A program made the position numbers and the translations under genes. Positions 40,013 to 52,505 of a DNA stretch of 64,000 nt are shown here, in pieces. The notes beneath the pieces are model-generated. The model was not told the DNA's origin, did not search any database, and was given only the letters and a program-made list of their open reading frames with translations. This DNA comes from an uncultured Alphaproteobacteria bacterium (GTDB lineage Bacteria > Pseudomonadota > Alphaproteobacteria > HIMB59 > GCA-002718135), in assembly GCA_902587565.1 (NCBI GenBank), contig CACILT010000001.1:62001-126000 (forward strand). The letters are read 5' to 3'. Each line of letters begins with the position of its first letter. The first letter of the stretch is position 1.

Positions 40013-40051
40013 GGTGAGACCAAAGATTAATAAATAATTTATGGTCTCACC
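40013..40051 (+). promoter_or_regulatory. 10-bp stem-loop over the ABC ATPase start codon
   Basis: GGTGAGACCA (40013-40022) and TGGTCTCACC (40042-40051) are perfect reverse complements with a 19-nt loop. The right arm covers the start codon (40041-40043, all but its first base) and codons 2-4 of the ATPase gene. This could lower translation of the ATPase relative to the binding protein, or protect the 3' end of the binding-protein mRNA. Confidence 0.75.
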
Positions 40052-41561
40052 TATCTTAGAATTAACGGATATAAATAAATCATTTGGTCATGTTCAGGCC
40101 AACAAAAATATTAATCTCAAAATAAATAAAGGAACAATTCACGGCATAATTGGAGAAAACGGAGCAGGTAAATCTACTTTGATGAGTATAGTCTTTGGTC
40201 TTTATCAAGCTAACTCAGGCTCAATTAAAATTAATGGAAAAGAAATTAACTTAAGTTCACCAAGAGATTCAATAATAAACGGCATTGGAATGGTTCACCA
40301 ACATTTTATGTTGGTAGAAAATTTTACTGTACTCGAAAATATAATTCTTGGTTTTGAAGGTGAAACAGTATTTGGAGAAAAATTACAAAAGGCAAAAGAA
40401 GATTTAGAAAAATTATGTAAAACATATAATTTTAATATTGATCTTGATGCCACTATTTCAGATTTATCTGTAGGTTTTCGTCAAAGAGTAGAAATATTAA
40501 AATCTTTATACAGAGGAGCAGAAATTTTAATTCTTGATGAGCCAACAGGAGTTCTTACGCCTCAAGAAGTTGATGAATTATTTAAAATTCTTCGTTCATT
40601 AAAAGATGAAGGGAAAACCATAGTATTAATTACGCATAAATTAATTGAAATAATGGATTTAACATGTGAAGTATCAGTGATGCGCCAAGGGGAAATGGTT
40701 GGGCATACAAAAACTGAAGATACAAGCAAAGAACAACTAGCCGAAATGATGGTAGGAAGAAGTGTCTTACTTAGAGTTGATAAAAAAGAAATAAAAAAAG
40801 GGGAGACCATATTCAAAGTTAATAATCTCTCAGTCAAGGATGATCTAGATGTAACACGTGTAAAAGATGTAAACCTAGAAATATGTTCAGGAGAAATTCT
40901 GGGTATTGCTGGTGTAACTGGGAATGGACAAACTGAATTATTAGAAGCACTTTCTGGAATTAGAAAAGTAGAGTCTGGAAGTATTGAATTATTTGGTGAA
41001 AAAATTTCTGATCAGAATAATTTCTTAAACCCAAGAATGCTTAAAGAAAAAGGTTTAGCGCATGTACCTGAAGACAGGCAAAGAATGGGTTTAATTAGTG
41101 ATTTCAAGGCACATGAAAATTTAATTTTTGGTTATCATGATCAAGAGCCATATTCAAAATCTGCAATTTTGAACAATAAAGAAATTACTGAATATTCAAA
41201 TAAGGTTATGCAAGAATATGATGTTAGACCTAATTCTCCAAACTTAATAACATCTAATTTTTCAGGAGGTAATCAACAAAAAATTATTTTGAGTAGAGAG
41301 CTTAATGAAAATCCAAAAGTTCTTTTAGTGGGGCAACCAACAAGAGGTGTAGATATTGGAGCAATCGAGTTTATTCATCAACGTCTTATTGATATGAGAG
41401 ATAAAGGTGCAGCAATACTATTAGCATCAGTTGAGTTAGATGAAATCCTATCCTTATCTGACAGAATAATCGTTATGTTTGATGGAAAAATTGTTGGAGA
41501 AAAGGAAAATAAAAATGTCACTGATCGTGAGTTAGGATTGCTAATGGCAGGTGTTGCATAA
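40041..41561 (+). CDS. ABC transporter ATP-binding protein, double cassette (nucleoside type)
   Basis: 506 residues with two ABC domains, as in BmpB/NupA-type and sugar ATPases. Cassette 1: Walker A GENGAGKST, Q-loop HQHF, signature LSVGFRQRVEILK, Walker B ILILDEPTGVLTP. Cassette 2: GVTGNGQTE, HVPEDRQRMGL, FSGGNQQKIILSREL, VLLVGQPTRGVDIG, where Gln replaces the usual Glu region of Walker B. It energises the adjacent permeases. Its stop overlaps the next start. Confidence 0.93.
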   Translation: MVSPILELTDINKSFGHVQANKNINLKINKGTIHGIIGENGAGKSTLMSIVFGLYQANSGSIKINGKEINLSSPRDSIINGIGMVHQHFMLVENFTVLENIILGFEGETVFGEKLQKAKEDLEKLCKTYNFNIDLDATISDLSVGFRQRVEILKSLYRGAEILILDEPTGVLTPQEVDELFKILRSLKDEGKTIVLITHKLIEIMDLTCEVSVMRQGEMVGHTKTEDTSKEQLAEMMVGRSVLLRVDKKEIKKGETIFKVNNLSVKDDLDVTRVKDVNLEICSGEILGIAGVTGNGQTELLEALSGIRKVESGSIELFGEKISDQNNFLNPRMLKEKGLAHVPEDRQRMGLISDFKAHENLIFGYHDQEPYSKSAILNNKEITEYSNKVMQEYDVRPNSPNLITSNFSGGNQQKIILSRELNENPKVLLVGQPTRGVDIGAIEFIHQRLIDMRDKGAAILLASVELDEILSLSDRIIVMFDGKIVGEKENKNVTDRELGLLMAGVA

Positions 41562-42682
41562 TGAGTAATATTGTAGTCGATAAATCAAAAGTTCCGTGGT
41601 GGGTCTCTAATGTTATTGTTCCACTAGTAAATTTAACATTAGCGTTATTAGTTTCAGGACTTTTTGTTTTTATTGCAGGTGAAAATCCAATAGAGGCTGT
41701 TAAGTTAATTATTTATGGATCATTTGGTTACATCCAAGGATTTGCTTATACACTTTATTACACAACAAATTTTATTTTTACTGGACTAGCTTTTGCTGTA
41801 GCTTTCCATTGTAGACTATTTAATATTGGTGGAGAAGGTCAAGCATACATAGGCGGCCTAGGTGTTTTTTTAGTTGCAATAAATTTAAGTTTTCTCCCTG
41901 TTCCAATCGTTTGGCTTTTAGCAATCTTTGGTGCATTTTTATTTGGTGCAGCATGGGCTTATATACCTGCTTATCTTCAATCAAAAAGAGGAAGTCATGT
42001 TGTTATTACAACAATAATGTTTAATTTTATTGCTTCATCTTTAATGATTTTCTTACTTGTAGATGTGATTAGAGATACAAATCAAATGGCACCACATACG
42101 GTGAAGCTACCAGAAGAAATCTGGTTACCAAGTTTTGAAGCATTCTCTGGAATTCTTGGAATAAAAATAAGATATTCACCTCTTAACCTGACTTTTTTAT
42201 TAGCAATTGCATCATTGTTCTTTGTTTGGTTTTTAGTTTGGAAAACTAAATGGGGTTATGAAATGCGAGCAGTAGGACACAATACTCAAGCAGCAATATA
42301 TGCAGGTATATCACCTCATAAAAATATTATTATCGCGATGTGTATTTCTGGAGGTTTAGCAGGATTACTTGGCGTCAATGAAATTCTTGGTGTAAGCCAT
42401 AAAATTCAAGCAGGCTTTCCAGCAGGATATGGATTTACAGGAATTGCAGTTGCACTAATGGGCAGAAATCATCCGATTGGTATTTTACCAGCAGCATTTT
42501 TATTTGGAATTTTATACCAAGGAGGTTCAGAAGTTACATTCGAAATGCCAAACATAACTAGATACATGTTCGTTGCCGTTCAAGGATTAATAATATTATT
42601 TAGTGGTGCATTAGAAAATCTTTTCAGACCACAAATAGAAAGTTTTTTTGTTAGAAGACTCAATAGAGAGGTAAATGCGTAA
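41561..42682 (+). CDS. ABC transporter permease 1 (nucleoside type)
   Basis: 373 residues, about 8-10 membrane helices. FNIGGEGQAYIGGLGVFL, then VITTIMFNFIASSL and LAGLLGVNEILGVSHKIQAGFPAGYGFTGIAVALMGRNHPIGILPAAFLFG are BPD_transp_2 features of NupB/YufP-like permeases. One-base overlap with both neighbours shows translational coupling. Confidence 0.92.
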   Translation: MSNIVVDKSKVPWWVSNVIVPLVNLTLALLVSGLFVFIAGENPIEAVKLIIYGSFGYIQGFAYTLYYTTNFIFTGLAFAVAFHCRLFNIGGEGQAYIGGLGVFLVAINLSFLPVPIVWLLAIFGAFLFGAAWAYIPAYLQSKRGSHVVITTIMFNFIASSLMIFLLVDVIRDTNQMAPHTVKLPEEIWLPSFEAFSGILGIKIRYSPLNLTFLLAIASLFFVWFLVWKTKWGYEMRAVGHNTQAAIYAGISPHKNIIIAMCISGGLAGLLGVNEILGVSHKIQAGFPAGYGFTGIAVALMGRNHPIGILPAAFLFGILYQGGSEVTFEMPNITRYMFVAVQGLIILFSGALENLFRPQIESFFVRRLNREVNA

Positions 42683-43653
42683 TGGAATTTTTATCTGATA
42701 TTGCTTCTTTAATTAATTCTACTTTAAGAATATCTACACCTTTAGTTTTTGCAGCAATGGCTGGTATATTTGCTGAAAGATCTGGGGTAATAGATTTTAG
42801 TTTAGAAGGTAAAATGCTTATGGCCGCCTTTGTAGCAGCTGTTGGTTCTTACTATTTAGGTAATCCCTGGTTAGGTTTATTGTTAGCTATAATTGTATGT
42901 GTATGTTTATCAATGTTACATGGATTTGCTTCGGTAACACATAAAGGCGATCAAGTAGTATCATGTGTTGCTATAAATATTTTAATTATTGGATTAACAA
43001 CTGCTTTAGCAGCTGCCTGGTTTGGGCAAGCAGGTCTAACACCAACATTAAATGAAGATCAGCGTTTTTTAGAAATTCATCTTCCTTTTGCTGACGCACT
43101 AAGAGACATTCCTGTAATTGGAACACTTTATAGTGATATATTAAGTGGTCATTATGTTTTTGTATATTTAGCATATCTTTCTGTTCCACTAGTTTTTTGG
43201 ATAGTATTTAAAACTAGCTTTGGTTTGCGTTTAAGAGCAGTTGGAGAAAATCCAAGTGCTGTTGATACTGCTGGAATCAATGTCTTTACCATGAGATATA
43301 AAGCACTAGCAATCAATGGAGTGTTAATTGCTTTTGCGGGAGCTCATTTATCAACTGCCGTTAATGCAAATTTCTTTAGAGAAATGTCAGCGGGAAGAGG
43401 ATACTTAGCTTTAGCAGCAATGATCTTTGGAAAATGGCACCCTAAAACAGCTTTAATTGCTTGCTTACTCTTTGGATTCACTGATGCTCTTCAAATCAGA
43501 TTGCAAGGTGTTGAGCTACCAGCAATTGGTGAGATACCTGTTCAATTAATACAAGCACTTCCATATATATTAACAGTAGTATTGCTTGCTGGTTTTGTTG
43601 GAAAAGCAATTGCGCCTAATGCTATTGGACAACCTTACATTAAAGAAAGATAA
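42682..43653 (+). CDS. ABC transporter permease 2 (nucleoside type)
   Basis: 323 residues, multi-helix. FAERSGVIDFSLEGKMLMAAFVAAVGSYY and LRAVGENPSAVDTAGINVFTMRYKALAINGVLIAFAGAHLS match the second permease (NupC/YufQ-like) of BMP transporters. It completes a four-gene unit SBP-ATPase-permease-permease. Confidence 0.92.
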   Translation: MEFLSDIASLINSTLRISTPLVFAAMAGIFAERSGVIDFSLEGKMLMAAFVAAVGSYYLGNPWLGLLLAIIVCVCLSMLHGFASVTHKGDQVVSCVAINILIIGLTTALAAAWFGQAGLTPTLNEDQRFLEIHLPFADALRDIPVIGTLYSDILSGHYVFVYLAYLSVPLVFWIVFKTSFGLRLRAVGENPSAVDTAGINVFTMRYKALAINGVLIAFAGAHLSTAVNANFFREMSAGRGYLALAAMIFGKWHPKTALIACLLFGFTDALQIRLQGVELPAIGEIPVQLIQALPYILTVVLLAGFVGKAIAPNAIGQPYIKER

Positions 43654-43708
43654 TTAAATACTTATTTAAAAAAAATTCCTATATAAATTACTGATACTAG
43701 GAGAAAAT

Positions 43709-44029
43709 ATGTCAATACTAGAAAAATACATGAAGGTATTTAATGAAAAAGATGAAGCAGGAATGAACGAAATTATCCACGATGATTTCAAATTTACAAT
43801 GCATTCTAGTGGTAATGTTTTATCAAAGTCCGACGTCATAGGATGGGCTATGAGTGACGACATTAACGATGATAAGTCTAGAATTGTATATGAAAATGAC
43901 GAGATTGGGATACATCACTCTTTCGTTACTTTTAAAGATGGCAACACACAAGCTGTGATGGCAGTATACAAATATAAAGATGGCAAAATAATTTCATTAG
44001 AAACTGGGGCAACCAATATGCCAAAATAA
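43709..44029 (+). CDS. NTF2-like / SnoaL-type small protein
   Basis: 106 residues. ILEKYMKVFNEKDEAGMNEIIHDDFKFTMHSSGNVLSKSDVIGW has the helix-then-cone start of the NTF2-like superfamily, with a C-terminal sheet AVMAVYKYKDGKIISLETG. Family members include isomerases and ligand-binding proteins, so no reaction can be named. AGGAG lies just upstream (43700-43704). It ends right before a strong hairpin terminator. Confidence 0.7.
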   Translation: MSILEKYMKVFNEKDEAGMNEIIHDDFKFTMHSSGNVLSKSDVIGWAMSDDINDDKSRIVYENDEIGIHHSFVTFKDGNTQAVMAVYKYKDGKIISLETGATNMPK

Positions 44030-44030
44030 A

Positions 44031-44057
44031 AAAAGTGGAACTCTAAGTTCCACTTTT
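44031..44057. terminator. Bidirectional hairpin terminator
   Basis: AAAAGTGGAACT (44031-44042), loop CTA, and AGTTCCACTTTT (44046-44057) form a perfect 12-bp stem flanked by A's on one side and T's on the other. It serves the NTF2-like gene on the + strand and katG on the - strand. It is one of only two clear intrinsic terminators in the window. Confidence 0.88.
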
Positions 44058-44076
44058 AAATTAATTTAAATTATTT

Positions 44077-46224
<2,148 letters not shown>

Positions 46225-46272
46225 TTATTTAATACTAATATATAAAGAATTTAAATTAAAGAAAAGTGAAAA

Positions 46273-46677
46273 CTATAACTCAATTTTGAAATTTTCAGGT
46301 CGCCACGTCGCAGGTGCAAGTTCAAAATCATCAAAATCAAAAGCAGGTGCGACAGTGCATCCAATTAAACTGAAAGCACCAGAAGATCTCATTGCAAACC
46401 ATGTGTTTGCTGTTACGGTGTAAATATAATTATAATCTGACCCTAAAGAAAAAACCTCATAATTAACCCCGTCATTTGATGTGAAAACTTCTAGAGGATC
46501 TCCTGAATAAAAATGTAATATTTCATTTTTAGTTAATCGATGCCAATGTGATTTTTCATTCCTTTTTAATAGGTAATAAATTTGACTAATATTGTTGTTC
46601 TTAAAATTTTCAACATAATGCCCTCCTTCAGGATGACTGATCATATTGAGTTTTTTAATTAAATTATCTGCTTCCAC
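46273..46677 (-). CDS. DUF985 cupin-fold protein
   Basis: 134 residues. HPEGGHYVENF, IYYLLKRNEKSHWHRLTKNEILHFYSGDPLEV and SFSLIGCTVAPAFDFDDFELA are typical of the Cupin_5/DUF985 family, including the metal-binding His/Glu pattern. Biochemistry unknown. It directly abuts ribA (no gap), so it is probably in the same transcript as ribA and hisI. Confidence 0.9.
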   Translation of the reverse strand: MEADNLIKKLNMISHPEGGHYVENFKNNNISQIYYLLKRNEKSHWHRLTKNEILHFYSGDPLEVFTSNDGVNYEVFSLGSDYNYIYTVTANTWFAMRSSGAFSLIGCTVAPAFDFDDFELAPATWRPENFKIEL

Positions 46678-47268
46678 TTAGATTAAATGACCAAGTTTAC
46701 TTTTCTTAGTTGAGATATATTTTTCATTATACTTATTGCTGTCTGAGAAAATAGGAATTCTTTGATTTACTTTGATACCCATATCTTCAAGCGCTTTTAT
46801 TTTTTTTGGATTATTAGTCATCAAATCTAATTTTTTGATTGCTAAATATTTTACCATTCCAGCAATATTTTCATATGTTCTCTCATCATCTTTGAAACCT
46901 AGTTGATGATTAGCCTCAACTGTATCTAGTCCCTTATCTTGTAAACTATATGCTTTAATTTTATTTGAAAGACCAATGCCTCTTCCTTCTTGTTGAAGAT
47001 AAAAAATAACCCCTCTTCCATTTTGAGCAATTTGTTTTAATGATTCAGTTAGTTGGAATCTACAATCACATCTCATACTAAAAAAAGATTCCCCTGTAAT
47101 ACACTGCGAATGAATTCTTGATAAAACTGGCTCATCGGTAAGCAAGTCACCCATACATATTGCTAAATGATCTTTAGATTCATTTTCATCTGTAAAGGCA
47201 TGTACAGTGAACTCCCCAATATCTGTTGGAAGTTTACTAGTCTCAATAAACTTTAATTTGTCTGACAT
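46678..47268 (-). CDS. ribA: GTP cyclohydrolase II
   Basis: 196 residues, stand-alone GCHII of riboflavin synthesis. Zinc ligands in SQCITGESFFSMRCDCRF, catalytic YLQQEGRGIGLSNKIKAYSLQDKG, and NNPKKIKALEDMGIKV at the C-terminus. There is no DHBP synthase (RibB) fusion. It overlaps hisI by 1 bp. Confidence 0.96.
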   Translation of the reverse strand: MSDKLKFIETSKLPTDIGEFTVHAFTDENESKDHLAICMGDLLTDEPVLSRIHSQCITGESFFSMRCDCRFQLTESLKQIAQNGRGVIFYLQQEGRGIGLSNKIKAYSLQDKGLDTVEANHQLGFKDDERTYENIAGMVKYLAIKKLDLMTNNPKKIKALEDMGIKVNQRIPIFSDSNKYNEKYISTKKSKLGHLI

Positions 47269-47741
47269 TATAGTTTAGTAGGATTTGGGGCACCTTTATA
47301 TACTTCTTCAGGATCAAAAACTTTTTCTTTCTCTTCAAATTTAAGAACAACTTTAGAGCTAGAATTATCCAATGGAATACTTCTATAAAAACATGATCTA
47401 TATCCTACATGACAGCTAGCACCACCTTTGACATCAACCCTTAACCAAACACAATCTTGATCATCATCAATTCTTATTTCTTTTATCTTCTGCGTTAATC
47501 CACTTGTTTTACCTTTGTGCCAAAGGGTATTTCTACTTCTAGAAAAATAAATAGCTTCACCCAAACTTATAGTTTTTTTAAAAGCTTCTTCATTCATATA
47601 ACCTTGCATAAGTAGTTCACCAGATGAAAAATCTGTTGTTACAACGGGTATTAGACCATTTGAATCAAATTTCGGAGCAAGCTCATTTGACTCTTCAACT
47701 TGTTCTATAGATTTTCTTTTTTCAAATTGAATGTTATTCAT
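47268..47741 (-). CDS. hisI: Phosphoribosyl-AMP cyclohydrolase HisI
   Basis: 157 residues. [53 protein letters not shown], and zinc Cys in [12 protein letters not shown]. Third step of histidine synthesis; it is detached from the his operon at 20-24 kb and lies between hemB (8-bp overlap) and ribA (1-bp overlap). Family length is normally ~110-140; the extra residues are at both ends. Confidence 0.95.
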   Translation of the reverse strand: MNNIQFEKRKSIEQVEESNELAPKFDSNGLIPVVTTDFSSGELLMQGYMNEEAFKKTISLGEAIYFSRSRNTLWHKGKTSGLTQKIKEIRIDDDQDCVWLRVDVKGGASCHVGYRSCFYRSIPLDNSSSKVVLKFEEKEKVFDPEEVYKGAPNPTKL

Positions 47742-48735
47742 TTTTTAATTTTTCAGCAGCTTCTAATGCAAAGTAAGTCAGTATACCATTTGCCCCAGCT
47801 CTTTTAAAAGATAAAAGAGATTCCATTACAACTTTTTCATTAAGCCAACCTTTATTAATTGACTCTTTTATCATCGAATATTCACCAGATACTTGGTAGG
47901 CAAAAGTTGGAACTTTAAATTCTGATTTTATTCTAGAAATAATATCAAGATAAGGCATACCAGGTTTAACCATTACCATATCTGCACCTTCACTTATATC
48001 TAATCCAACTTCTCTAATAGCTTCATCACTGTTTGATGGATCCATTTGATATGTTAATTTACCATCTTTACCCAAATTAGAACCAGAACCTATAGCATCT
48101 CTAAAAGGTCCATAAAAACCCGACGCATATTTTGCGGCATAAGAGAGAATAAGGGTATCTGCTAAATTGTTTGAATCTAATGCAGTTCTTATTCTTCCCA
48201 CTCTTCCATCCATCATATCCGACGGGGCGATTACATCACAACCAGCATTCGCTTGGACTAGAGCCTGCTGTTCCAAAACCTCCAAAGTTTTATCATTATC
48301 TATTTTATCATTTATAACTAAACCATCATGCCCATGGTCCGTAAAAGGATCTAACGCAACATCACATACAATACCAATATTTGGAAAATCTTTTTTGATA
48401 CTTTTAATTGATCTGCACACCAAATTGTTTTCATCTACGGCTAAACTTCCCTCAGAATTTTTAAGGTCACTTTCAATTTGCGGAAATATTGCAATAGCAG
48501 GAATATTAAATTTAACAGCTTTCTCTACTTCACTTAAAAGTTTATCAATAGAGTATCTGCTTACACCAGGCATCGAATTAATAGGATCATCAACCTTGTT
48601 TCCCTCGCATACAAATAGAGGCAAGATTAAATCATTAACACTAAGTGTATTTTCAGCAATTAAACGACGAGAAAATTCTTTCATTCTATTACGTCTAAGT
48701 CTTGTACTTGGAAATTTGCCTTGCATGTTATTCAT
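47734..48735 (-). CDS. hemB: Delta-aminolevulinic acid dehydratase (porphobilinogen synthase)
   Basis: 333 residues. Haem pathway. Schiff-base lysines in [15 protein letters not shown] and [12 protein letters not shown]. The metal loop reads [14 protein letters not shown], with Ala/Asp where zinc enzymes have Cys, so this is the magnesium-type HemB. A nearby second ATG (48726) is possible. Three bp separate it from thrS. Confidence 0.97.
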   Translation of the reverse strand: MNNMQGKFPSTRLRRNRMKEFSRRLIAENTLSVNDLILPLFVCEGNKVDDPINSMPGVSRYSIDKLLSEVEKAVKFNIPAIAIFPQIESDLKNSEGSLAVDENNLVCRSIKSIKKDFPNIGIVCDVALDPFTDHGHDGLVINDKIDNDKTLEVLEQQALVQANAGCDVIAPSDMMDGRVGRIRTALDSNNLADTLILSYAAKYASGFYGPFRDAIGSGSNLGKDGKLTYQMDPSNSDEAIREVGLDISEGADMVMVKPGMPYLDIISRIKSEFKVPTFAYQVSGEYSMIKESINKGWLNEKVVMESLLSFKRAGANGILTYFALEAAEKLKNE

Positions 48736-48738
48736 TTT

Positions 48739-50664
48739 TTATTCTATTGGTGATTTTGCTTCTTTAGATAAGCTAGTAACAATATCTTCTAATTTAAAGG
48801 CCTTTGTTTCAGATGAGCCAATTCTTCTAACCGACACTGTTTTATCTTGGGCTTCTTTTTTTCCAACAGCAATAATTGCTGGCACTTTACTATTACTGTG
48901 TTCACGTATTTTATAACCAATTTTTTCATTACGTGTATCTATTTCAGCCCTAATTCCTTTTGATACCAATGCTTTTTGTACTTCATATGCATACTCATCA
49001 GTATCAGATGTAATTGTAGCAACTACTGCTTGCAATGGTGAAAGCCAAAAGGGAAGATGGCCTGCATAATGTTCAATTAGAATGCCAGTGAATCTCTCTA
49101 AGGAACCAAATAGAGCCCTATGCAACATGACTGGTATTTTTTTATTTCCATCTTCTCCAATATAAGTAGCTCCCAATCTTCCAGGTAAATTTAAATCTAC
49201 TTGCAGTGTTCCACATTGCCAGTCTCTCCCAATTGCATCACGTAAAACAAACTCTAATTTTGGACCGTAAAATGCACCTTCTCCTGGGTTAAGTGTATAC
49301 TCAAGACCTGTTGCCTCCATGGCCTGCATTAATGCAGCCTCAGCTTTATCCCAAATAGCATCATCCCCTACGCGTTTTGTAGGACGGTCAGAAAATTTAA
49401 TTCTAACATTATCGAAACCAAAGTCCTTATAGATACTAAGTATCAAATCACATACCGTTTTACTCTCTTGTGTAATTTGATCTTCTGTACAAAATATATG
49501 CGCATCATCTTGTGTGAATGCTCTCACCCTCATTAATCCATGAAGAGCACCTGATGGTTCATAACGATGTACTTTTCCGAATTCAGATAATAGAAATGGT
49601 AAGTCTCTATAACTTTTTAATCCTTGTTTAAAAATTTCTACAGCACCAGGGCAATTCATTGGTTTGATAGCATAAATTTTATCGTCTTTTGCTTCAGTTC
49701 TAAACATCATGTCACTAAATTTGTCCCAGTGACCAGACGTTTCCCATAGAGACTTATCCATCATGTCTGGCGTATTAGTTTCTACGTAACCTGCTCTGTC
49801 TTGTCTGTTTCGCATATAATTTATTAGCGATTGGAATAATGTCCAACCCTTAGGATGCCAAAACACCGCTCCAGGAGCCTCTTCTTGAAAGTGAAATAAA
49901 TCCATTTCTCTTCCAAGTTTTCGGTGATCTCTTTTTTCTGCTTCTTCAATTTGTAAAAGGTGTTGTTCAAGATCTTTTTCTGTTGCCCAGGCAGTTCCAT
50001 AAATTCTTGTTAACATTGCATTAGATGAATCACCTCGCCAGTAAGCACCAGCAACTTTCATTAGTTTAAATGCTTTACCAATTTGTTTTGTTGAAACCAT
50101 ATGAGGGCCTCGGCACAAGTCTAACCAATCACCTTGTTTGTAGATACTAATTTCCTCATTATCAGGCAGATCATTAATTAGTTCAACTTTATAGTCTTCA
50201 CCTTTGTCTTTAAAATATTTTATCGATTCCTCTTTAGACCACACTTCTCTTATGAAATTTTTATTTCTTTGAATGATATCGTGCATCTTCTTTTCAATTT
50301 TTGGAAGATCTGCAACAGTAAAAGGTTCATCTCTTGCAAAATCATAATAAAAACCATTTTCAATTGCTGGACCAATTGTAACTTGTGTTCCGGGGAATAA
50401 TTCCTGGACAGCTTCTGCCATTACATGAGCACAATCATGTCGTATTAATTCAAGTGCTTCCTCGCTATCTCTTTTTAAAATCGATACAGATGAATCACCA
50501 TTAATAGGTAAACTAATATCTTTTATCTCATTATTAATTTTTATAGCAACTGATTCTTTGGCAAGAGATTTAGAAATTTGCGATGCCAATTCAAGACCAT
50601 TGATGCCTTTATCAACTTCCTTTTTATTTCCATCTGGAAATGTAATTATTATCTTTTCACTCAT
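48739..50664 (-). CDS. thrS: Threonine--tRNA ligase
   Basis: 641 residues. N-terminal TGS and editing domains ([19 protein letters not shown]), class II catalytic core with [21 protein letters not shown], motif 2 [26 protein letters not shown], motif 3 [12 protein letters not shown], and C-terminal anticodon domain. Overlaps cysS by 4 bp. Confidence 0.98.
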   Translation of the reverse strand: MSEKIIITFPDGNKKEVDKGINGLELASQISKSLAKESVAIKINNEIKDISLPINGDSSVSILKRDSEEALELIRHDCAHVMAEAVQELFPGTQVTIGPAIENGFYYDFARDEPFTVADLPKIEKKMHDIIQRNKNFIREVWSKEESIKYFKDKGEDYKVELINDLPDNEEISIYKQGDWLDLCRGPHMVSTKQIGKAFKLMKVAGAYWRGDSSNAMLTRIYGTAWATEKDLEQHLLQIEEAEKRDHRKLGREMDLFHFQEEAPGAVFWHPKGWTLFQSLINYMRNRQDRAGYVETNTPDMMDKSLWETSGHWDKFSDMMFRTEAKDDKIYAIKPMNCPGAVEIFKQGLKSYRDLPFLLSEFGKVHRYEPSGALHGLMRVRAFTQDDAHIFCTEDQITQESKTVCDLILSIYKDFGFDNVRIKFSDRPTKRVGDDAIWDKAEAALMQAMEATGLEYTLNPGEGAFYGPKLEFVLRDAIGRDWQCGTLQVDLNLPGRLGATYIGEDGNKKIPVMLHRALFGSLERFTGILIEHYAGHLPFWLSPLQAVVATITSDTDEYAYEVQKALVSKGIRAEIDTRNEKIGYKIREHSNSKVPAIIAVGKKEAQDKTVSVRRIGSSETKAFKLEDIVTSLSKEAKSPIE

Positions 50665-52043
50665 CTAGATTTCCGCCAAATCGTTCCTTTATCAGTATCT
50701 TCTATTTCTATGCCTTTATCTTTTAATGTGTCCCTAATAGTATCTGCCAAATTAAAATTTTTACTGCGTCTAGCTTCATTACGTTCATTTATCAACCTTT
50801 CAATTTCTTCAGTATTTTCAGTATCTTTTTGATTATAACCTAACCAATTTCCTGGATCATCTTCAAGAATACCTAATATTTTACCGGCAGAAAGAAGATT
50901 TTTTTTGATTTCTTTTTTTCTTTCATCAGTTGCAGATGAAGCATCATTTGCTTCTTCATTAAGTTTTGCAATGACTTTAGGTGTATTCAAATCATCTAAA
51001 AATGATTCCATTATAGAATCAGAAGGTAAGTTAGAAACTATTTCAACTTCTGAGAGCTCTAATAGAACTCTATAAAGTCGATCTATCATTTTGCTATTTT
51101 GTTCAATGATTTCTTCTGTCCAGTTCAATGGCTGTTTGTAATGAGCTGACAACAATGTTAATCGCAAAACCTCTCCCTTGTATTTTTTATTGAGATCATG
51201 AACGAGTCTAATATTGCCAATTGACTTTGACATTTTTTCTCCCTCAACATTAACAAATCCATTATGAAACCAATAAGTTGCAAAATCTTTAGGATCTTTA
51301 TTTTCAGAGATGGAACAAGTTTGTGCTATTTCATTTTCATGATGCGGAAACACCAAGTCAATACCACCGCTATGGATATCAAAAGGTAGGCCTAATGATT
51401 TTTCTGACATAACGGAGCACTCTAAATGCCATCCTGGTCTTCCAAATCCCCAAGGTGAATCCCAACCAGGTAAGGGTGAGGGAGATGGTTTCCATAAAAT
51501 AAAATCTGCTGGATCTTTTTTGAACGGCGCTACTTCAACACGGCTTCCAGCTATTTGTTCATCTCTATTTCTTTTTGAAAGAATTCCATAATTATCAAAA
51601 CTTGGCACATGAAATAAAACATGCCCCTCTTTTTCATAAGCTTTGTTTTCATCAATTAATTTTTTTATTAACTCGATCATTTCTTTAATATGATCAGTTG
51701 CCCTTGGTTGAATATCAGGAAGATTAACGCCAAGTGCACTCATGTCATTATTGTAAATCTCTGTATATTTATTTGTGATAACACTTATGTCCTCACCTGT
51801 TTCTTTAGAAGCTTCTATAATCTTGTCATCAATATCAGTGATATTAGACACATAGGTCACTTGTTTAAATTGTGTTTTTAATACACGGACTAATAAATCA
51901 TTTACAACTGCCATACGCGCATTACCTATGTGCGCAAAATTGTAAACAGTTGGACCGCAAGCATATATTCTTACATGATCTGGATTAACTGGTTTAAAAA
52001 ATTCTTTTTTACCACTTAATGTGTTTTGTAACTTTAATGACAT
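50661..52043 (-). CDS. cysS: Cysteine--tRNA ligase
   Basis: 460 residues. Class I synthetase: zinc Cys in [17 protein letters not shown] (HIGN motif), [19 protein letters not shown], and KMSKSIGN. The ATG at 52043 is used; a TTG one codon upstream is less likely. Forms a run with thrS and hemB. Confidence 0.98.
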   Translation of the reverse strand: MSLKLQNTLSGKKEFFKPVNPDHVRIYACGPTVYNFAHIGNARMAVVNDLLVRVLKTQFKQVTYVSNITDIDDKIIEASKETGEDISVITNKYTEIYNNDMSALGVNLPDIQPRATDHIKEMIELIKKLIDENKAYEKEGHVLFHVPSFDNYGILSKRNRDEQIAGSRVEVAPFKKDPADFILWKPSPSPLPGWDSPWGFGRPGWHLECSVMSEKSLGLPFDIHSGGIDLVFPHHENEIAQTCSISENKDPKDFATYWFHNGFVNVEGEKMSKSIGNIRLVHDLNKKYKGEVLRLTLLSAHYKQPLNWTEEIIEQNSKMIDRLYRVLLELSEVEIVSNLPSDSIMESFLDDLNTPKVIAKLNEEANDASSATDERKKEIKKNLLSAGKILGILEDDPGNWLGYNQKDTENTEEIERLINERNEARRSKNFNLADTIRDTLKDKGIEIEDTDKGTIWRKSR

Positions 52044-52054
52044 CAATATAATTT

Positions 52055-52477
52055 TTAATAATTAAGTTCTATTACCACGGGTTCGCCATGAACTAAAATG
52101 ATTGCGGCTTTTTCAAATGATGGAGGACCTTTTGGTTGATAATTATTACTAAAGGCAAAACCTTCTTTTGGTCTCCAGAATAATCCAGTCTTTAATTTTC
52201 CATCTGAATCTTCATCGTGATAGGCAACAATTGCTATTTTTCCTTCATGTATCTTACTCAAAGGAACTACAACCTCACCCTTTTGCACTCTTTTTCTAAC
52301 GCTCTCAATTGCTAATTCTTCATCCAAAAAGCTCTCTTTTGAGTCATATATCTTAACATCAATGTAACCATCACCATGTTCTACATTTGGAAAAATGATA
52401 GTTCCATGTGCAAAAAGACCTAAAGACCATGTGACTGTTAAGCAAAAAAAGAATATTTTAGTAAAAAAACTTTTCAT
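52055..52477 (-). CDS. DUF2141 secreted protein
   Basis: 140 residues. Sec signal peptide ending near LGLFA, then a small beta-sandwich: DVKIYDSKESFLDEE, KIAIVAYHDEDSDGKLKTGLFWRPKEGFAFSNN, which matches DUF2141. Periplasmic or outer-membrane location likely; function unknown. It lies 11 bp upstream of cysS and is divergent from pabB. Confidence 0.85.
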   Translation of the reverse strand: MKSFFTKIFFFCLTVTWSLGLFAHGTIIFPNVEHGDGYIDVKIYDSKESFLDEELAIESVRKRVQKGEVVVPLSKIHEGKIAIVAYHDEDSDGKLKTGLFWRPKEGFAFSNNYQPKGPPSFEKAAIILVHGEPVVIELNY

Positions 52478-52505
52478 ATAAATATCCTAATTATAATAGA
52501 ATCAA

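Noticed and set aside
40852-40861. ACACGTGT palindrome inside the ABC ATPase gene
   Set aside because: Shares only CACGTG with the parS core; flanks differ from TTTCACGTGAAA.
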